From Paenibacillus riograndensis SBR5 (GTDB taxonomy: Bacteria; Bacillota; Bacilli; Paenibacillales; Paenibacillaceae), in the NCBI RefSeq assembly GCF_000981585.1, contig NZ_LN831776.1, forward strand, positions 5,935,187 through 5,999,186: a stretch of DNA of 64,000 nucleotides, given 5' to 3'. The notes beneath the pieces were generated by a model. The model searched no databases. It was not told the DNA's origin and saw only the letters and a list, made by a program, of their open reading frames with translations. Positions 8,608-16,925 of the stretch are shown here, one piece after another. Both the position numbers and the translations under genes were made by a program. The first letter of the stretch is position 1, and each line of letters begins with the position of its first letter.

Positions 8608-9327
8608 TTAGACCATCTTGTTGAACTCTTTACGCAGCCGCTTGATGATTCTTTTTTCCAGACGCGAGATGTAGGATTGGGAGATTCCCAGCAGATCGGC
8701 AACGTCCTTTTGCGTTTTTTCTTCCCCGCCGCGCAGCCCGAAACGCAGCTCCATAATCAGTCTTTCCCGCTCGCTCAGCTTCTCCAGCGCCTTCTGCAGC
8801 AGTTTGCGGTCCACCTGCTCTTCAATGTTGCGGTAGATGGTGTCATTCTCCGTGCCCAGCACATCCGAGAGCAGCAGCTCGTTGCCGTCCCAGTCGATAT
8901 TCAGCGGCTCATCAAAAGAAACCTCACTCCGGGTTTTGCTGTTGCGCCGCAAATACATCAGAATCTCATTCTCAATGCAGCGCGAGGCGTAGGTGGCCAG
9001 CTTGATTTTTTTCTCCGGGTCAAAGGTGTTGACAGCCTTGATCAAGCCAATCGCCCCGATGGATACCAGATCCTCAATGTTAATGCCGGTGTTCTCGAAT
9101 TTGCGGGCAATATAGACCACCAGCCGCAAATTGCGTTCAATCAGCATGGCACGGACCGCCGCATCGCCACTGGAGAGCCGCTGCAGCAGGAATTCCTCTT
9201 CTTCTCTTGTCAGGGGCGGGGGCAAAGCCTCACTTCCGCCGATATAATAGATTTCCTGGCTCTTCAGCCCCAGCAGAAACAGCATGCGGTAATATTGCAG
9301 CTGCAGCGCAATCTTCCATTTGACCAT
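8608..9327 (-). CDS. sigE: RNA polymerase sporulation sigma factor SigE (pro-SigE)
   Basis: 239 residues, the early mother-cell sigma factor. It has the inhibitory pro-sequence of about 28 residues, with the conserved [20 protein letters not shown] around the SpoIIGA cleavage site. Regions 2 ([34 protein letters not shown]) and 4 ([35 protein letters not shown]) are intact. ATG at 9327 follows GGAGG. It lies directly downstream of spoIIGA, whose product activates it. Confidence 0.97.
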   Translation of the reverse strand: MVKWKIALQLQYYRMLFLLGLKSQEIYYIGGSEALPPPLTREEEEFLLQRLSSGDAAVRAMLIERNLRLVVYIARKFENTGINIEDLVSIGAIGLIKAVNTFDPEKKIKLATYASRCIENEILMYLRRNSKTRSEVSFDEPLNIDWDGNELLLSDVLGTENDTIYRNIEEQVDRKLLQKALEKLSERERLIMELRFGLRGGEEKTQKDVADLLGISQSYISRLEKRIIKRLRKEFNKMV

Positions 9328-9391
9328 TATTGTTCCTCCTTCAAGAAGTGCACAGTTGCCCTGAGATGGTTCTTTGTCCTTCAGCGAATAA

Positions 9392-10348
9392 TCATGAAGG
9401 CACCGCCGCCTCCGCAGCGGTCTCTCTTTGGGTCAGGTCAGGGTGTATGACCGCCCGGTACGCGCCGTCTCCCGACAGTGTCCCGCCATCCAGCCCGATA
9501 AGGACCCTTTTGCTGAAAAAGGTTTCCTCTCCAAGCTTTATCGTCACCAGATCCGGCTTCAGCGCGAGCATAAGCGATGCTCCGCGGTTGACTCCCCTAT
9601 AAGGCACCAGCCGTAATCTGTCCTGCCAGGCAAAAGACTGCCCGTCCGCTTCCAGCAAGAGCTTGTCGCTGCTAATCTCGGTCAGCCTGCCTTTCCAGGA
9701 GGCCGGCAAATGTCCCTCCCACAGCGACGCTTCCATCACCATAACCGGAATCCGGGTTAACGGATCATTCAAACGGTTGCCGGTGTCCAGCAGTCCGGGG
9801 CATGAGACGCTCACCCCCTCAATCTCTACGCATACTTCCCCGATGTACGTCTCCAGTTGTTCCCTCCGGACTTTTGAGGACTGGACCAGTTTGAAGAGAA
9901 GCAGCACCAGCGGAAAAAGCGCAAGCACGAACCAAAACCCGATTTTCAAACGGTAAGCTTGGCCGCCGGAGGAGGTGAACAGAATTCCGTTCCAGATGTC
10001 GCCAGAGCTCTGCAGCAAGTAGTGAACGCCGACAATTCCGCCGGCCGCGGCAAAATTAATCATATAAAATGCCCCTAGTGCCCGAAGGTAGCTTTGCAGA
10101 TTCCTGAAACCAAAAGCGATCCACAGCATAACTACTGACAAACCAAACTTGATGAGAAAGGTGTACAGGAACGAAAGTTCAGGCACAAACATCATCACCA
10201 CATAAAGTGCGCCAACCAGCGCGGAGAGAATGAGCCGCCACCAAGAGACTTTCAGTTTGACCAGCCAGCCTGTGAGCCATAAAAGAATTCCGTCAATCAG
10301 CAGATTGGCCGCGAAAATCAAGTCAATATAAACAACCAGTGGATTCAC
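9392..10348 (-). CDS. spoIIGA: SpoIIGA, pro-SigE processing aspartic protease
   Basis: Septal membrane protease that cleaves pro-SigE after a signal from the forespore. The N-terminal half has about five hydrophobic segments (residues 1-165); the C-terminal half is a retroviral-type aspartic protease domain with [16 protein letters not shown] (catalytic Asp) and [13 protein letters not shown] at 10348 starts [12 protein letters not shown]; a CTG three codons on would match the family N terminus better and has AGGTG 6 nt upstream, while a TTG at 10390 adds 14 unlike residues. First gene of the spoIIG operon. Confidence 0.92.
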   Translation of the reverse strand: MNPLVVYIDLIFAANLLIDGILLWLTGWLVKLKVSWWRLILSALVGALYVVMMFVPELSFLYTFLIKFGLSVVMLWIAFGFRNLQSYLRALGAFYMINFAAAGGIVGVHYLLQSSGDIWNGILFTSSGGQAYRLKIGFWFVLALFPLVLLLFKLVQSSKVRREQLETYIGEVCVEIEGVSVSCPGLLDTGNRLNDPLTRIPVMVMEASLWEGHLPASWKGRLTEISSDKLLLEADGQSFAWQDRLRLVPYRGVNRGASLMLALKPDLVTIKLGEETFFSKRVLIGLDGGTLSGDGAYRAVIHPDLTQRETAAEAAVPS

Positions 10349-10414
10349 CTGCCTGCTAGCGGGAGATCTATCCGAAAGACTAAGGTTCAAGCTCTCTTTT
10401 TGGACGATATGATT

Positions 10415-10482
10415 AGTATAGAAAGACTCGCATCCAAAGTCTGTCTAAACTTGGGGGGCATTCCTGAGGTTTTTTTGTCGGT
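10415..10482 (-). promoter_or_regulatory. candidate spoIIG promoter with Spo0A-type box
   Basis: Minus strand -10 TATACT (10415-10420) and -35-like TAGACA (10442-10447) separated by 21 bp, close to the unusual 22-bp spacing of the B. subtilis spoIIG promoter. A near-match to the Spo0A box, TTGTCGGT, reads on the plus strand at 10475-10482, about 70 bp upstream of the expected transcription start. Confidence 0.45.
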
Positions 10483-10594
10483 TTATAGCATCAATTCCCT
10501 TCTCTCAGACATAGGGGCAGCAGCCTCTTCCACCGTTCTTGTCCCGCACCCGAATAGGTTCAATGTTCTTTGGTTCAGTCGCTGCTAAACGCAC

Positions 10595-10622
10595 AAAAGC
10601 CAGCCTTTGTAAGGCTGACTTT
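10595..10622. terminator. terminator between rpn and spoIIGA
   Basis: Hairpin AAAGTCAGCCTT-ACA-AAGGCTGGCTTTT on the minus strand, 22 bp after the rpn stop. The stem is flanked by A and T runs on both sides but reads best for the minus strand. It isolates the rpn gene from spoIIGA. Confidence 0.7.
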
Positions 10623-10644
10623 GCACAAACCTATTGTCTTTTAT

Positions 10645-11685
10645 TTATTGGATGGATTGTATTTCTTCCTTGCTTAGCCCCGTCGCTGCCTGTACGGAGG
10701 AGAGCTCCAGTCCCATAGCCAGCAGGTTTTTTGCTACTTCAAGCTTGCCTTCTCTCAAACCTTCCTTTTTGCCTTCCTTAACTCCTTTTTTGATTCCTTC
10801 TTTAATGCCTTCTATTTTGCCTTCTTTAATTCCTTCTATTTTGCCTTCTTTAATTCCTTCCTTTAGTCCCTTTTGCAGGCCCTTTTGCATTCCTTCTTGC
10901 ATTCCTGCCTGCAATCCTTCTTGCATGCCTGCTTGCATGCCTGCTTGCAGTCCTTCCTGCATTCCCTTGGCAAAACCCTCTCTTTGGGCGCCGTCCCTTT
11001 GCGAGGCTTCGTCATGCAGAGCTTTCTGGCGTTCTTCGTATTTACGCCGCGCTTCAGAATCCTGACTTAAAAATTCCAACGTCTCCATGGCCTTTCTCAA
11101 AGCCGGTTCATTCATCCGCAAAACCTCCCAATTCGAATTATCGCTCCCTTTCAGAAATAGGAGCCAATTGATTAAGCCGCCTTCACCAGGAACAGCCGGC
11201 TGATTCAGCTTAGGCAGTTCCAAGAAGTGAATCTCTATGTCATCTGTAAGCGGTGCGCCGCTGATATCCTCCCGCAGATGAAAGACACTGTGAGTATGTT
11301 CATTGGGCAGCACCTTATAATTTAAGATATTAATCGTTACGCATTTTTTGAGTTCTGTGTATCTGCCGCCGGTCTGCAATTGCCCGGAGTACCTTTTGCT
11401 CCAGTAATATAAAGTCCGCTTCTCCATATCGTATTTGTTGAACAGCTGCATTTCAATATTGATCAGCTTTCCTTCTACGGTTTTGGCCCAGATATCAAAG
11501 ATGGAGAGCTTATCCTGCGGGTCATCCTTATCTGTATAAGGATTAAGCAGAATTACTTCATCCAGGGGAGCATCACCGGCATCCATAAAAATATGGTTTA
11601 AAAAAGCCAGCAGCACATCCTTGTTATTCTCGCTGGCAAAAATTCGTTTGAATACAAAATCAACCCGGGGATCGAGCAATTCCAT
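10645..11685 (-). CDS. Rpn/PD-(D/E)XK nuclease-family transposase-like protein with tetrapeptide repeats
   Basis: 346 residues. Residues 1-220 match the Rpn (recombination-promoting nuclease, 'putative transposase') family: MELLDPRVDFVFKRIFA, LNPYTDKDDPQDKLSIFDI and GKLINIEMQLFNKYDMEKR, giving the D...ExQ core of a PD-(D/E)XK nuclease. Residues about 242-313 are 18 consecutive tetrapeptides ending in Gly (MQEG, LQAG, IKEG, KIEG and so on); the end LEVAKNLLAMGLELSSVQAATGLS is a common tail of such proteins. ATG at 11685 has GGGAG 8 nt upstream. It stands alone with its own terminator between ftsZ and spoIIGA, where Bacilli normally have no such gene, so recent insertion is likely. Cellular role unknown. 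Confidence 0.85.
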   Translation of the reverse strand: MELLDPRVDFVFKRIFASENNKDVLLAFLNHIFMDAGDAPLDEVILLNPYTDKDDPQDKLSIFDIWAKTVEGKLINIEMQLFNKYDMEKRTLYYWSKRYSGQLQTGGRYTELKKCVTINILNYKVLPNEHTHSVFHLREDISGAPLTDDIEIHFLELPKLNQPAVPGEGGLINWLLFLKGSDNSNWEVLRMNEPALRKAMETLEFLSQDSEARRKYEERQKALHDEASQRDGAQREGFAKGMQEGLQAGMQAGMQEGLQAGMQEGMQKGLQKGLKEGIKEGKIEGIKEGKIEGIKEGIKKGVKEGKKEGLREGKLEVAKNLLAMGLELSSVQAATGLSKEEIQSIQ

Positions 11686-11720
11686 AATATTCACTCCCGT
11701 TATCCGTATTATAACAGCTT

Positions 11721-11775
11721 AAAAAACAAAAAACACCGTATCACTCCATAGCAAAAGCTATGGGGATACGGTGCT
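11721..11775 (-). terminator. strong terminator of the dcw operon after ftsZ
   Basis: Minus-strand stem AGCACCGTATC / GATACGGTGTT with inner CCATAGC-TTTT-GCTATGG, followed by TTTTTTGTTTTTT. Confidence 0.93.
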
Positions 11776-11801
11776 TCCGTATACTCGTATGTGACTATAG
11801 A

Positions 11802-12917
11802 CTAATCGTTATTGCCGCGTGTGCGGTTACGCAGGAACGTTGGGATGTCCAGCTGGTCAGAAGGCGTCTGATTGCCAAAAGGACGCAGGTTGGCGTTCTT
11901 GTCAACCGCAGGCTCACTGCTACTGCTCGCTGCCGGGCGGCGGTTAGGCGCAATCGGAGATGGCTTATGCTCAAAGCCGGTGGCGATCACCGTAACTTTA
12001 ATATCATCCTTCATGCTCTCCTCAATAATGGCCCCGAAGATCATATTCACTTCAGGATCGGAAGCGGAAGTAACAATCTCCGCCGCTTCATTGACTTCAT
12101 ACAAGGAGAGATTGGATCCGCCTGTGATGTTCATAATGACGCCGCGTGCGCCTTCGATGGATGTTTCCAGCAACGGGCTCATAATCGCTTTGCGGGCTGC
12201 TTCCGAGGCGCGGTTCTCGCCGTTGGCAATCCCGATGCCCATCAAGGCTGAGCCGCGTTCTGTCATAATGGTCTTCACATCGGCAAAGTCAAGGTTGATC
12301 AGACCCGGAACAGCGATCAGGTCGGAAATACCCTGCACCGCTTGCCGGAGTACGTTGTCCGCTTCGCGGAAGGCTTCCAGCATCGGAGTTTTCTTGTCCA
12401 CAATTTCAAGCAAACGGTCATTCGGGATGACGATGAGCGTATCTACCTTTTCCTTCAATGCCTCAATGCCGAGCTCCGCCTGATTCGAGCGCTTTCTTCC
12501 TTCAAAAGTAAACGGACGCGTCACAACGCCGACCGTCAACGCTCCACATTCTCTGGCGATTTCAGCAATCACGGGTGCGGCGCCTGTACCAGTACCACCA
12601 CCCATGCCTGCGGTTACAAATACCATATCCGCACCTTTAAGCGTATTGGAAATCAGATCGCGGGATTCTTCGGCCGCTTTCTTACCCACCTCAGGATTGG
12701 CACCAGCGCCAAGCCCCCGGGTCAGCTTGTCCCCGATTTGCAATTTATGCTCCGATTTGGCCATATGCAGCGCTTGGGCATCTGTATTAACTGTGATAAA
12801 TTCAACACCCTGAACGCCATTTTCAATCATCCGGTTGACAGCGTTGCTTCCTCCGCCGCCTACGCCGATGACTTTTATTTGCGCCAAGCTCTCCATTTCA
12901 AAATCAAATTCCAACAT
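11802..12917 (-). CDS. ftsZ: FtsZ, tubulin-like cell division GTPase
   Basis: 371 residues. Polymerises into the Z ring at midcell. Glycine-rich GTP-binding loop GGGTGTG at residues 106-112, N-terminal [16 protein letters not shown]7 synergy loop around [11 protein letters not shown], and the conserved C-terminal anchor peptide DIPTFLRNR that binds FtsA and SepF, both present in this window. ATG at 12917 has AGGGGGAG upstream; 15 earlier in-frame codons have no site. Last gene of the dcw transcript, ending in a strong terminator. Confidence 0.98.
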   Translation of the reverse strand: MLEFDFEMESLAQIKVIGVGGGGSNAVNRMIENGVQGVEFITVNTDAQALHMAKSEHKLQIGDKLTRGLGAGANPEVGKKAAEESRDLISNTLKGADMVFVTAGMGGGTGTGAAPVIAEIARECGALTVGVVTRPFTFEGRKRSNQAELGIEALKEKVDTLIVIPNDRLLEIVDKKTPMLEAFREADNVLRQAVQGISDLIAVPGLINLDFADVKTIMTERGSALMGIGIANGENRASEAARKAIMSPLLETSIEGARGVIMNITGGSNLSLYEVNEAAEIVTSASDPEVNMIFGAIIEESMKDDIKVTVIATGFEHKPSPIAPNRRPAASSSSEPAVDKNANLRPFGNQTPSDQLDIPTFLRNRTRGNND

Positions 12918-12980
12918 ATTGTTCCATCTCCCCCTAGAATAGTGCTTGGATGGCCGGTCCAAGTATATCTGGACTTACAC

Positions 12981-14246
12981 TTATATGAACTCGCTGAACA
13001 TATTCTTTAGACGTTCCACCAAACCGGGCTTCTTCACGGTATCCTGACTGGGTACAGCGTTCTGCTTGTTCCGGTTGACCGTCTTTTTGTTGCCGCTTCC
13101 CCCGCCGTTGCTTCGTCCCCGGAAGCTGCGGACAACATTATGCAGGATGCCTACACCACCGGTGAAACCGGGGTCACGGACACCGATATAGTCAGGTACA
13201 GCAATGCGCACTGACGCTGCCAGCTCGGTCTGAGCCGCTTTCAGCACGCCTGGCATGGATACAGTCCCACCCGATAGTATATAACCTCCGGGAAGCTCTG
13301 TGTAACCAAGCCGTTTTACTTCCTGCCGGATCAGATGAAAAATCTCCTGCACTCTCGGCTCGATAATCGCAGCCAAATCTTCCTGGTTGAACTCTTTTTC
13401 CACATTGCTGCCGATACGCAAAACCTTGAACACTACGTCAGAAGCAGCATCATCAATCCAGGCGCAGCCATATTTCAGCTTGACCTTTTCCGCCTGATCC
13501 GTAAGTGTCCGGAGTCCGTAGGCAATATCATTAGTTACAAATTCTCCGCCGATCGGAATCGTGGAGGTTGCACAAAGGGAACCTTCTTCATATACAGCTA
13601 TCGTCGTTGAACCTGCCCCGATATCCACCAGTACAGCACCCATTGATTTCTCATCTTTGGAAAGCGCCAATCCACCGGCTCCAAGAGACATCAGCACAAG
13701 ATCTTTAACTTTCAGCCCTGATTTCTCTACACAGCGAAGCAGATTATGTATTGGCGTTTTGGCTCCGGTAATAATCGTCGCCTCCACTTCCAGACGAACG
13801 CCGATCATTCCGCGCGGATCCTGGATACCTTCAAGACCGTCAACGATATATTGTTTGGCGACAACATCAATCACTTCGCGTTCAGGAGGCAGTGCGATAA
13901 CTTCAGCCGCCTTGATTACCCGTTCAATGTCATCCTCGCTGATTTCACGGTCCTCATTCTGAACAGCCACGACACCGTGGCTGGACTGCAGGCCGATATG
14001 ATTGCCGGATATGCCTACATAGACCTCGGAAATTTGGATGCCAACCATTTGCTCCGCATGGTCTACAGCACTCTTGATCGATTGTACGGTCTGGTCGATA
14101 TCTACGATCGCACCTTTGCGTATTCCTTCTGAATCAGCAGATCCAACGCCAATAATATTAAAGGTTCCATTGGTAACTTCCCCAATTATTGCCCGAACTT
14201 TGGATGTACCGATGTCCAAACTAACAATGATGTCATTGTTGCTCAA
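12981..14246 (-). CDS. ftsA: FtsA, actin-like membrane anchor of the Z ring
   Basis: 421 residues. ATP-binding actin-fold protein that ties FtsZ to the membrane. Visible: phosphate 1 loop IVSLDIGTSKVRAIIGE, phosphate 2 VLVDIGAGSTTIAVYE, adenosine motif GGYILSGGTVSMPG, and the C-terminal amphipathic helix GLVERLKNMFSEFI. Start is TTG at 14246, with GGAGGTG 11 nt upstream. A 60-codon frame ends 14 nt inside it, so its translation may be coupled. Confidence 0.97.
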   Translation of the reverse strand: MSNNDIIVSLDIGTSKVRAIIGEVTNGTFNIIGVGSADSEGIRKGAIVDIDQTVQSIKSAVDHAEQMVGIQISEVYVGISGNHIGLQSSHGVVAVQNEDREISEDDIERVIKAAEVIALPPEREVIDVVAKQYIVDGLEGIQDPRGMIGVRLEVEATIITGAKTPIHNLLRCVEKSGLKVKDLVLMSLGAGGLALSKDEKSMGAVLVDIGAGSTTIAVYEEGSLCATSTIPIGGEFVTNDIAYGLRTLTDQAEKVKLKYGCAWIDDAASDVVFKVLRIGSNVEKEFNQEDLAAIIEPRVQEIFHLIRQEVKRLGYTELPGGYILSGGTVSMPGVLKAAQTELAASVRIAVPDYIGVRDPGFTGGVGILHNVVRSFRGRSNGGGSGNKKTVNRNKQNAVPSQDTVKKPGLVERLKNMFSEFI

Positions 14247-14415
14247 GCCCTATGGCACCTCCTGATATGATCAAAATAAATGGTAAAGCCAGTAAAACAG
14301 CTTGTTCCCGGTCACGGGAAACTCCTCTGTACATATTCAACATACCTAATCCTTTCCCTCTTTTTTCTACAAATTTTTTGAATGGAATAATATAACAAGC
14401 ATTCCGCATAAACAT
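14233..14415 (-). CDS. candidate 60-residue membrane peptide coupled to ftsA
   Basis: ATG at 14415 follows a perfect AGGAGG at 5 nt, among the best ribosome binding sites in the cluster. The product is basic (FKKFVEKRGKG) with one C-terminal hydrophobic segment, AVLLALPFILIISGGAIGL. Its TGA lies 14 nt inside ftsA, whose own start is a TTG. This arrangement suggests a leader peptide or a small real protein that couples translation into ftsA. I do not recognise the family, and it is unlike B. subtilis Sbp, which sits at this place there. It could also be chance coding around a strong ribosome binding site. Confidence 0.4.
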   Translation of the reverse strand: MFMRNACYIIPFKKFVEKRGKGLGMLNMYRGVSRDREQAVLLALPFILIISGGAIGLEQQ

Positions 14416-14591
14416 AGATGCCTCCTAAAATCTGTAAAACAGGAAAACTATGAAGTAAAAATAAGTTTAATTAAGAAACACCATCCATATTTACGGCTTC
14501 AGTACAAAAAATCCGCAGAAAAAAGAAGGATACAGCTTATTGCCCGTAAATCCGATTGTAGCATTTTTCCCGCCCTAATAGTAGGGACTAT
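14416..14591. other. intergenic divIB to small ORF, no clear signal
   Basis: AT-rich stretch between divIB and the small ORF. On the minus strand I see only a short CCCTA-CTAT-TAGGG hairpin just after divIB without a T tract, and no convincing -35/-10 pair. Promoters for ftsAZ are common here in Bacilli but none could be fixed. Confidence 0.4.
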
Positions 14592-15356
14592 TTACTCTTG
14601 TGCGTCTTGTTTATCCTTATTTGCTGCCGCTGCGTCCTGAAATGGGACATAAGAATCAGCTTCCAGCATTTTGATCAGCCCGGGCTCCTCGGTCTCAATG
14701 ACCTGATTCAAATATTCCACCTTATTCTTAAGCAGGGAAATCGCTGTGATAACCTCAAAATGCGAGCGTGTATAAAGCTTGATCCGGTCCGGAAAGGACA
14801 GCGTCGGCGATGGCACGATCTCGGAAATATCACTTGTCAGTTCATTCGGGATGCCGGCGAGCGCCTGGCACAGCTTGGCCTTGTAGGGGTCCTCTTCCTT
14901 CCAGCCTGTCAGGATGGGCTTCTCTACCGCAATTCCGGTTTCATTCACAGCCACGGCCGCCCCGCTGGATAAAATGGCTTCGAGTACACCAGCCTCGTCC
15001 AGCTCATAAGCGACAGCAGGATATTCCTTAATGCTTATGGTGACTGTGCCCGGAAAACTTTTCACGACCACAGCTTCCTGGATGGTCTTCAGCTTCTTCA
15101 AAGAATCCTCCACAGAAGCTTTGGAGACGGCAAAAAATTGTCCCCCTACCGCCAGCCCGCTCTGGGCAAGAAGCTCGTTCCGGGTGGTGTATTTGTTGCC
15201 TTCAAATTGAATCTCTGTAATGCGGCTGAGCGACGAACGGAAAAAAATCACGGCCAGCAGTGCAATGAACAGCAGCAGCAGAATGATCGTAACCTTCCGG
15301 CTCATTTTTTTGCTTGGCTTGTCCTCTTTAAGCAGAGGTAAACGGGTTTTAGGCAT
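14592..15356 (-). CDS. divIB: DivIB/FtsQ, septal membrane protein
   Basis: 254 residues. Bitopic division protein that complexes with FtsL and DivIC. Basic cytoplasmic tail (about 1-22), one membrane helix (TIILLLLFIALLAVIFF), a POTRA domain beginning ITEIQFEGNKYTTRNEL, then the FtsQ beta domain (VVVKSFPGTVTISIKEYPAVAY). The acidic, Asn/Lys/Asp-rich C-terminal tail is typical. ATG at 15356. It is separated from murA by a 64-bp spacer holding a perfect 13-bp inverted repeat. Confidence 0.93.
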   Translation of the reverse strand: MPKTRLPLLKEDKPSKKMSRKVTIILLLLFIALLAVIFFRSSLSRITEIQFEGNKYTTRNELLAQSGLAVGGQFFAVSKASVEDSLKKLKTIQEAVVVKSFPGTVTISIKEYPAVAYELDEAGVLEAILSSGAAVAVNETGIAVEKPILTGWKEEDPYKAKLCQALAGIPNELTSDISEIVPSPTLSFPDRIKLYTRSHFEVITAISLLKNKVEYLNQVIETEEPGLIKMLEADSYVPFQDAAAANKDKQDAQE

Positions 15357-15377
15357 TCTCGTATCTCCGTAATAAGG

Positions 15378-15416
15378 CCCTGTCTCCTTCCTCGCATCAA
15401 GCCGAAGGAGACAGGG
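15378..15416 (-). other. intercistronic hairpin between murA and divIB
   Basis: Perfect 13-bp inverted repeat: CCCTGTCTCCTTC (15378-15390) and GAAGGAGACAGGG (15404-15416), loop 13 nt. On the minus strand only CCTTATT follows, so it is a poor terminator; an mRNA processing or stabilising site, or a partial attenuator that lowers divIB and ftsAZ expression, are alternatives. Confidence 0.6.
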
Positions 15417-15420
15417 AGCT

Positions 15421-16704
15421 TTAATTGGCTAAATCTAACGGACCCGGCACAGGTACTTTGCGGCTGATGCGCGCTCCAAGCTTCTGGAAGAGCTTTTCAA
15501 TGCCATCATAGCCGCGGTCAATATGATGGGCCTGCTCAACCACCGTAGTTCCGTGAGCTGCGAGTCCGGCGATCACCAGGGCGGCTCCGGCCCGCAGGTC
15601 GGTTGCTTCCACCGTAGCTCCATATAACCTCTGCACCCCGCGGATGAAAGCCCGGTTCAGGTCAATGGAGATATCAGCACCCATCCGCGCCATTTCTTCC
15701 ACATGCTTAAAGCGGCCTTCGAATACAGTCTCTTTAATGACACTGAACCCGTCGGCCAGCGACAGCAGCACCATAACCTGGGACTGCAGGTCCGTAGGAA
15801 AGGAAGGATAGGGGGAGGTTACGATTCTCTCAACCGCGCGCGGTCTTCCCATACAGCTGATATTAATTATATCATTGCAAACTGTAATTTGAACACCAGC
15901 CCGTCTGAGTACATGAATAAGCGACGTTAAATGACCGGCATTGGTATGGGTCAACGTCACATTACCCCGGGTCGCGGCCGCAGCAATCATCACGGTACCG
16001 GCTACAATCCGGTCTGGAATAACCTCATAGCTGCACGGATAGAGCTTTTTCACCCCTTGGATGGTAATCGTATCGGTTCCCGCACCGATGATCTGAGCAC
16101 CCATCCGGTTCAGAAAATTCTGCAGATCCTGGATTTCCGGTTCCCTCGCTGCGCCCGATATCGTCGTGGTCCCTTCCGCCATGGCAGCGGCCATCATAAT
16201 ATTCTCTGTCGCCCCGACACTCGGATAATCCAGATGAACTTCGCTTCCCGTCAGTCTGGCCGCCTTGCAGGAAATCCGCCCATTAGACTCCTCAATCTCC
16301 GCACCAAGCTGTTTGAGCCCCTGCAGGTGAAGATCGATCTTGCGTTCGCCAATCGCACAGCCTCCCGGCTGGTAAATCGTCACCTCACCAAATCTGGATA
16401 GTAACGGTCCCATCAGAAAAATGGAGGATCTCATCTGCCGCATCAGATCCTCTGGAACATGCGATGTGCCCAAGGGCGAAGTATCAATCGTTACTGTCTC
16501 TTCTTCATGAGCACACCTGCACCCCAGCCGTTCCAGAATGTTCAGCATAGTTTCGATGTCCAGCAGCTTCGGCACATTGTGCAGTGAGTGAACTCCTTCG
16601 GCCAGCAGGCTAGCCGCCAGAATCGGCAGTGCCGCATTTTTTGCTCCATGGATACGTATGGTGCCTGACAGGGGATTTCCACCCTCAATCACCAATTTGT
16701 CCAA
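15421..16704 (-). CDS. murA: MurA, UDP-GlcNAc 1-carboxyvinyltransferase
   Basis: 427 residues. First committed step of peptidoglycan synthesis: transfers enolpyruvate from PEP to UDP-GlcNAc. Two inside-out alpha/beta domains; the PEP-binding Cys is in PGGCAIGERKIDLHLQGL near residue 118, so the enzyme should be sensitive to fosfomycin. KNAALPILAA near the N terminus and the RAGAALVIAGL segment near the C terminus are conserved. TTG at 16704 has a full GGAGGTGAT site; the longer frame from 16731 lacks one. Placed between murG and divIB. Confidence 0.97.
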   Translation of the reverse strand: MDKLVIEGGNPLSGTIRIHGAKNAALPILAASLLAEGVHSLHNVPKLLDIETMLNILERLGCRCAHEEETVTIDTSPLGTSHVPEDLMRQMRSSIFLMGPLLSRFGEVTIYQPGGCAIGERKIDLHLQGLKQLGAEIEESNGRISCKAARLTGSEVHLDYPSVGATENIMMAAAMAEGTTTISGAAREPEIQDLQNFLNRMGAQIIGAGTDTITIQGVKKLYPCSYEVIPDRIVAGTVMIAAAATRGNVTLTHTNAGHLTSLIHVLRRAGVQITVCNDIINISCMGRPRAVERIVTSPYPSFPTDLQSQVMVLLSLADGFSVIKETVFEGRFKHVEEMARMGADISIDLNRAFIRGVQRLYGATVEATDLRAGAALVIAGLAAHGTTVVEQAHHIDRGYDGIEKLFQKLGARISRKVPVPGPLDLAN

Positions 16705-16831
16705 TGTATCACCTCCGAGATTACCGCTCACCCACCACTAGGCACTTCCCGAACAAGAATCAATGAACGGTCAGGTAAGCTCTCCTGTCCTGCATTGCAT
16801 GGACTAAGAAGTGCTCTGGGTGATTGTCACG

Positions 16832-16849
16832 ATTATAGGATTATCCTAT
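16832..16849 (-). promoter_or_regulatory. TATAAT hexamer overlapped by a 15-bp palindrome upstream of murA
   Basis: In the 221-bp murG-murA gap the minus strand has TATAAT (16832-16837) overlapping the perfect palindrome ATAGGAT-T-ATCCTAT (16835-16849). No good -35 hexamer stands 17 bp upstream, so promoter assignment is weak; a repressor or activator site over a -10 is a possible reading. Confidence 0.35.
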
Positions 16850-16925
16850 GTTCGTGGCCCCGGGTGTGTGACAGTGAAGAGCAATGGGCAGGAAACCCCT
16901 TCCAGCCGGAGGAGCAGGACGTTCC

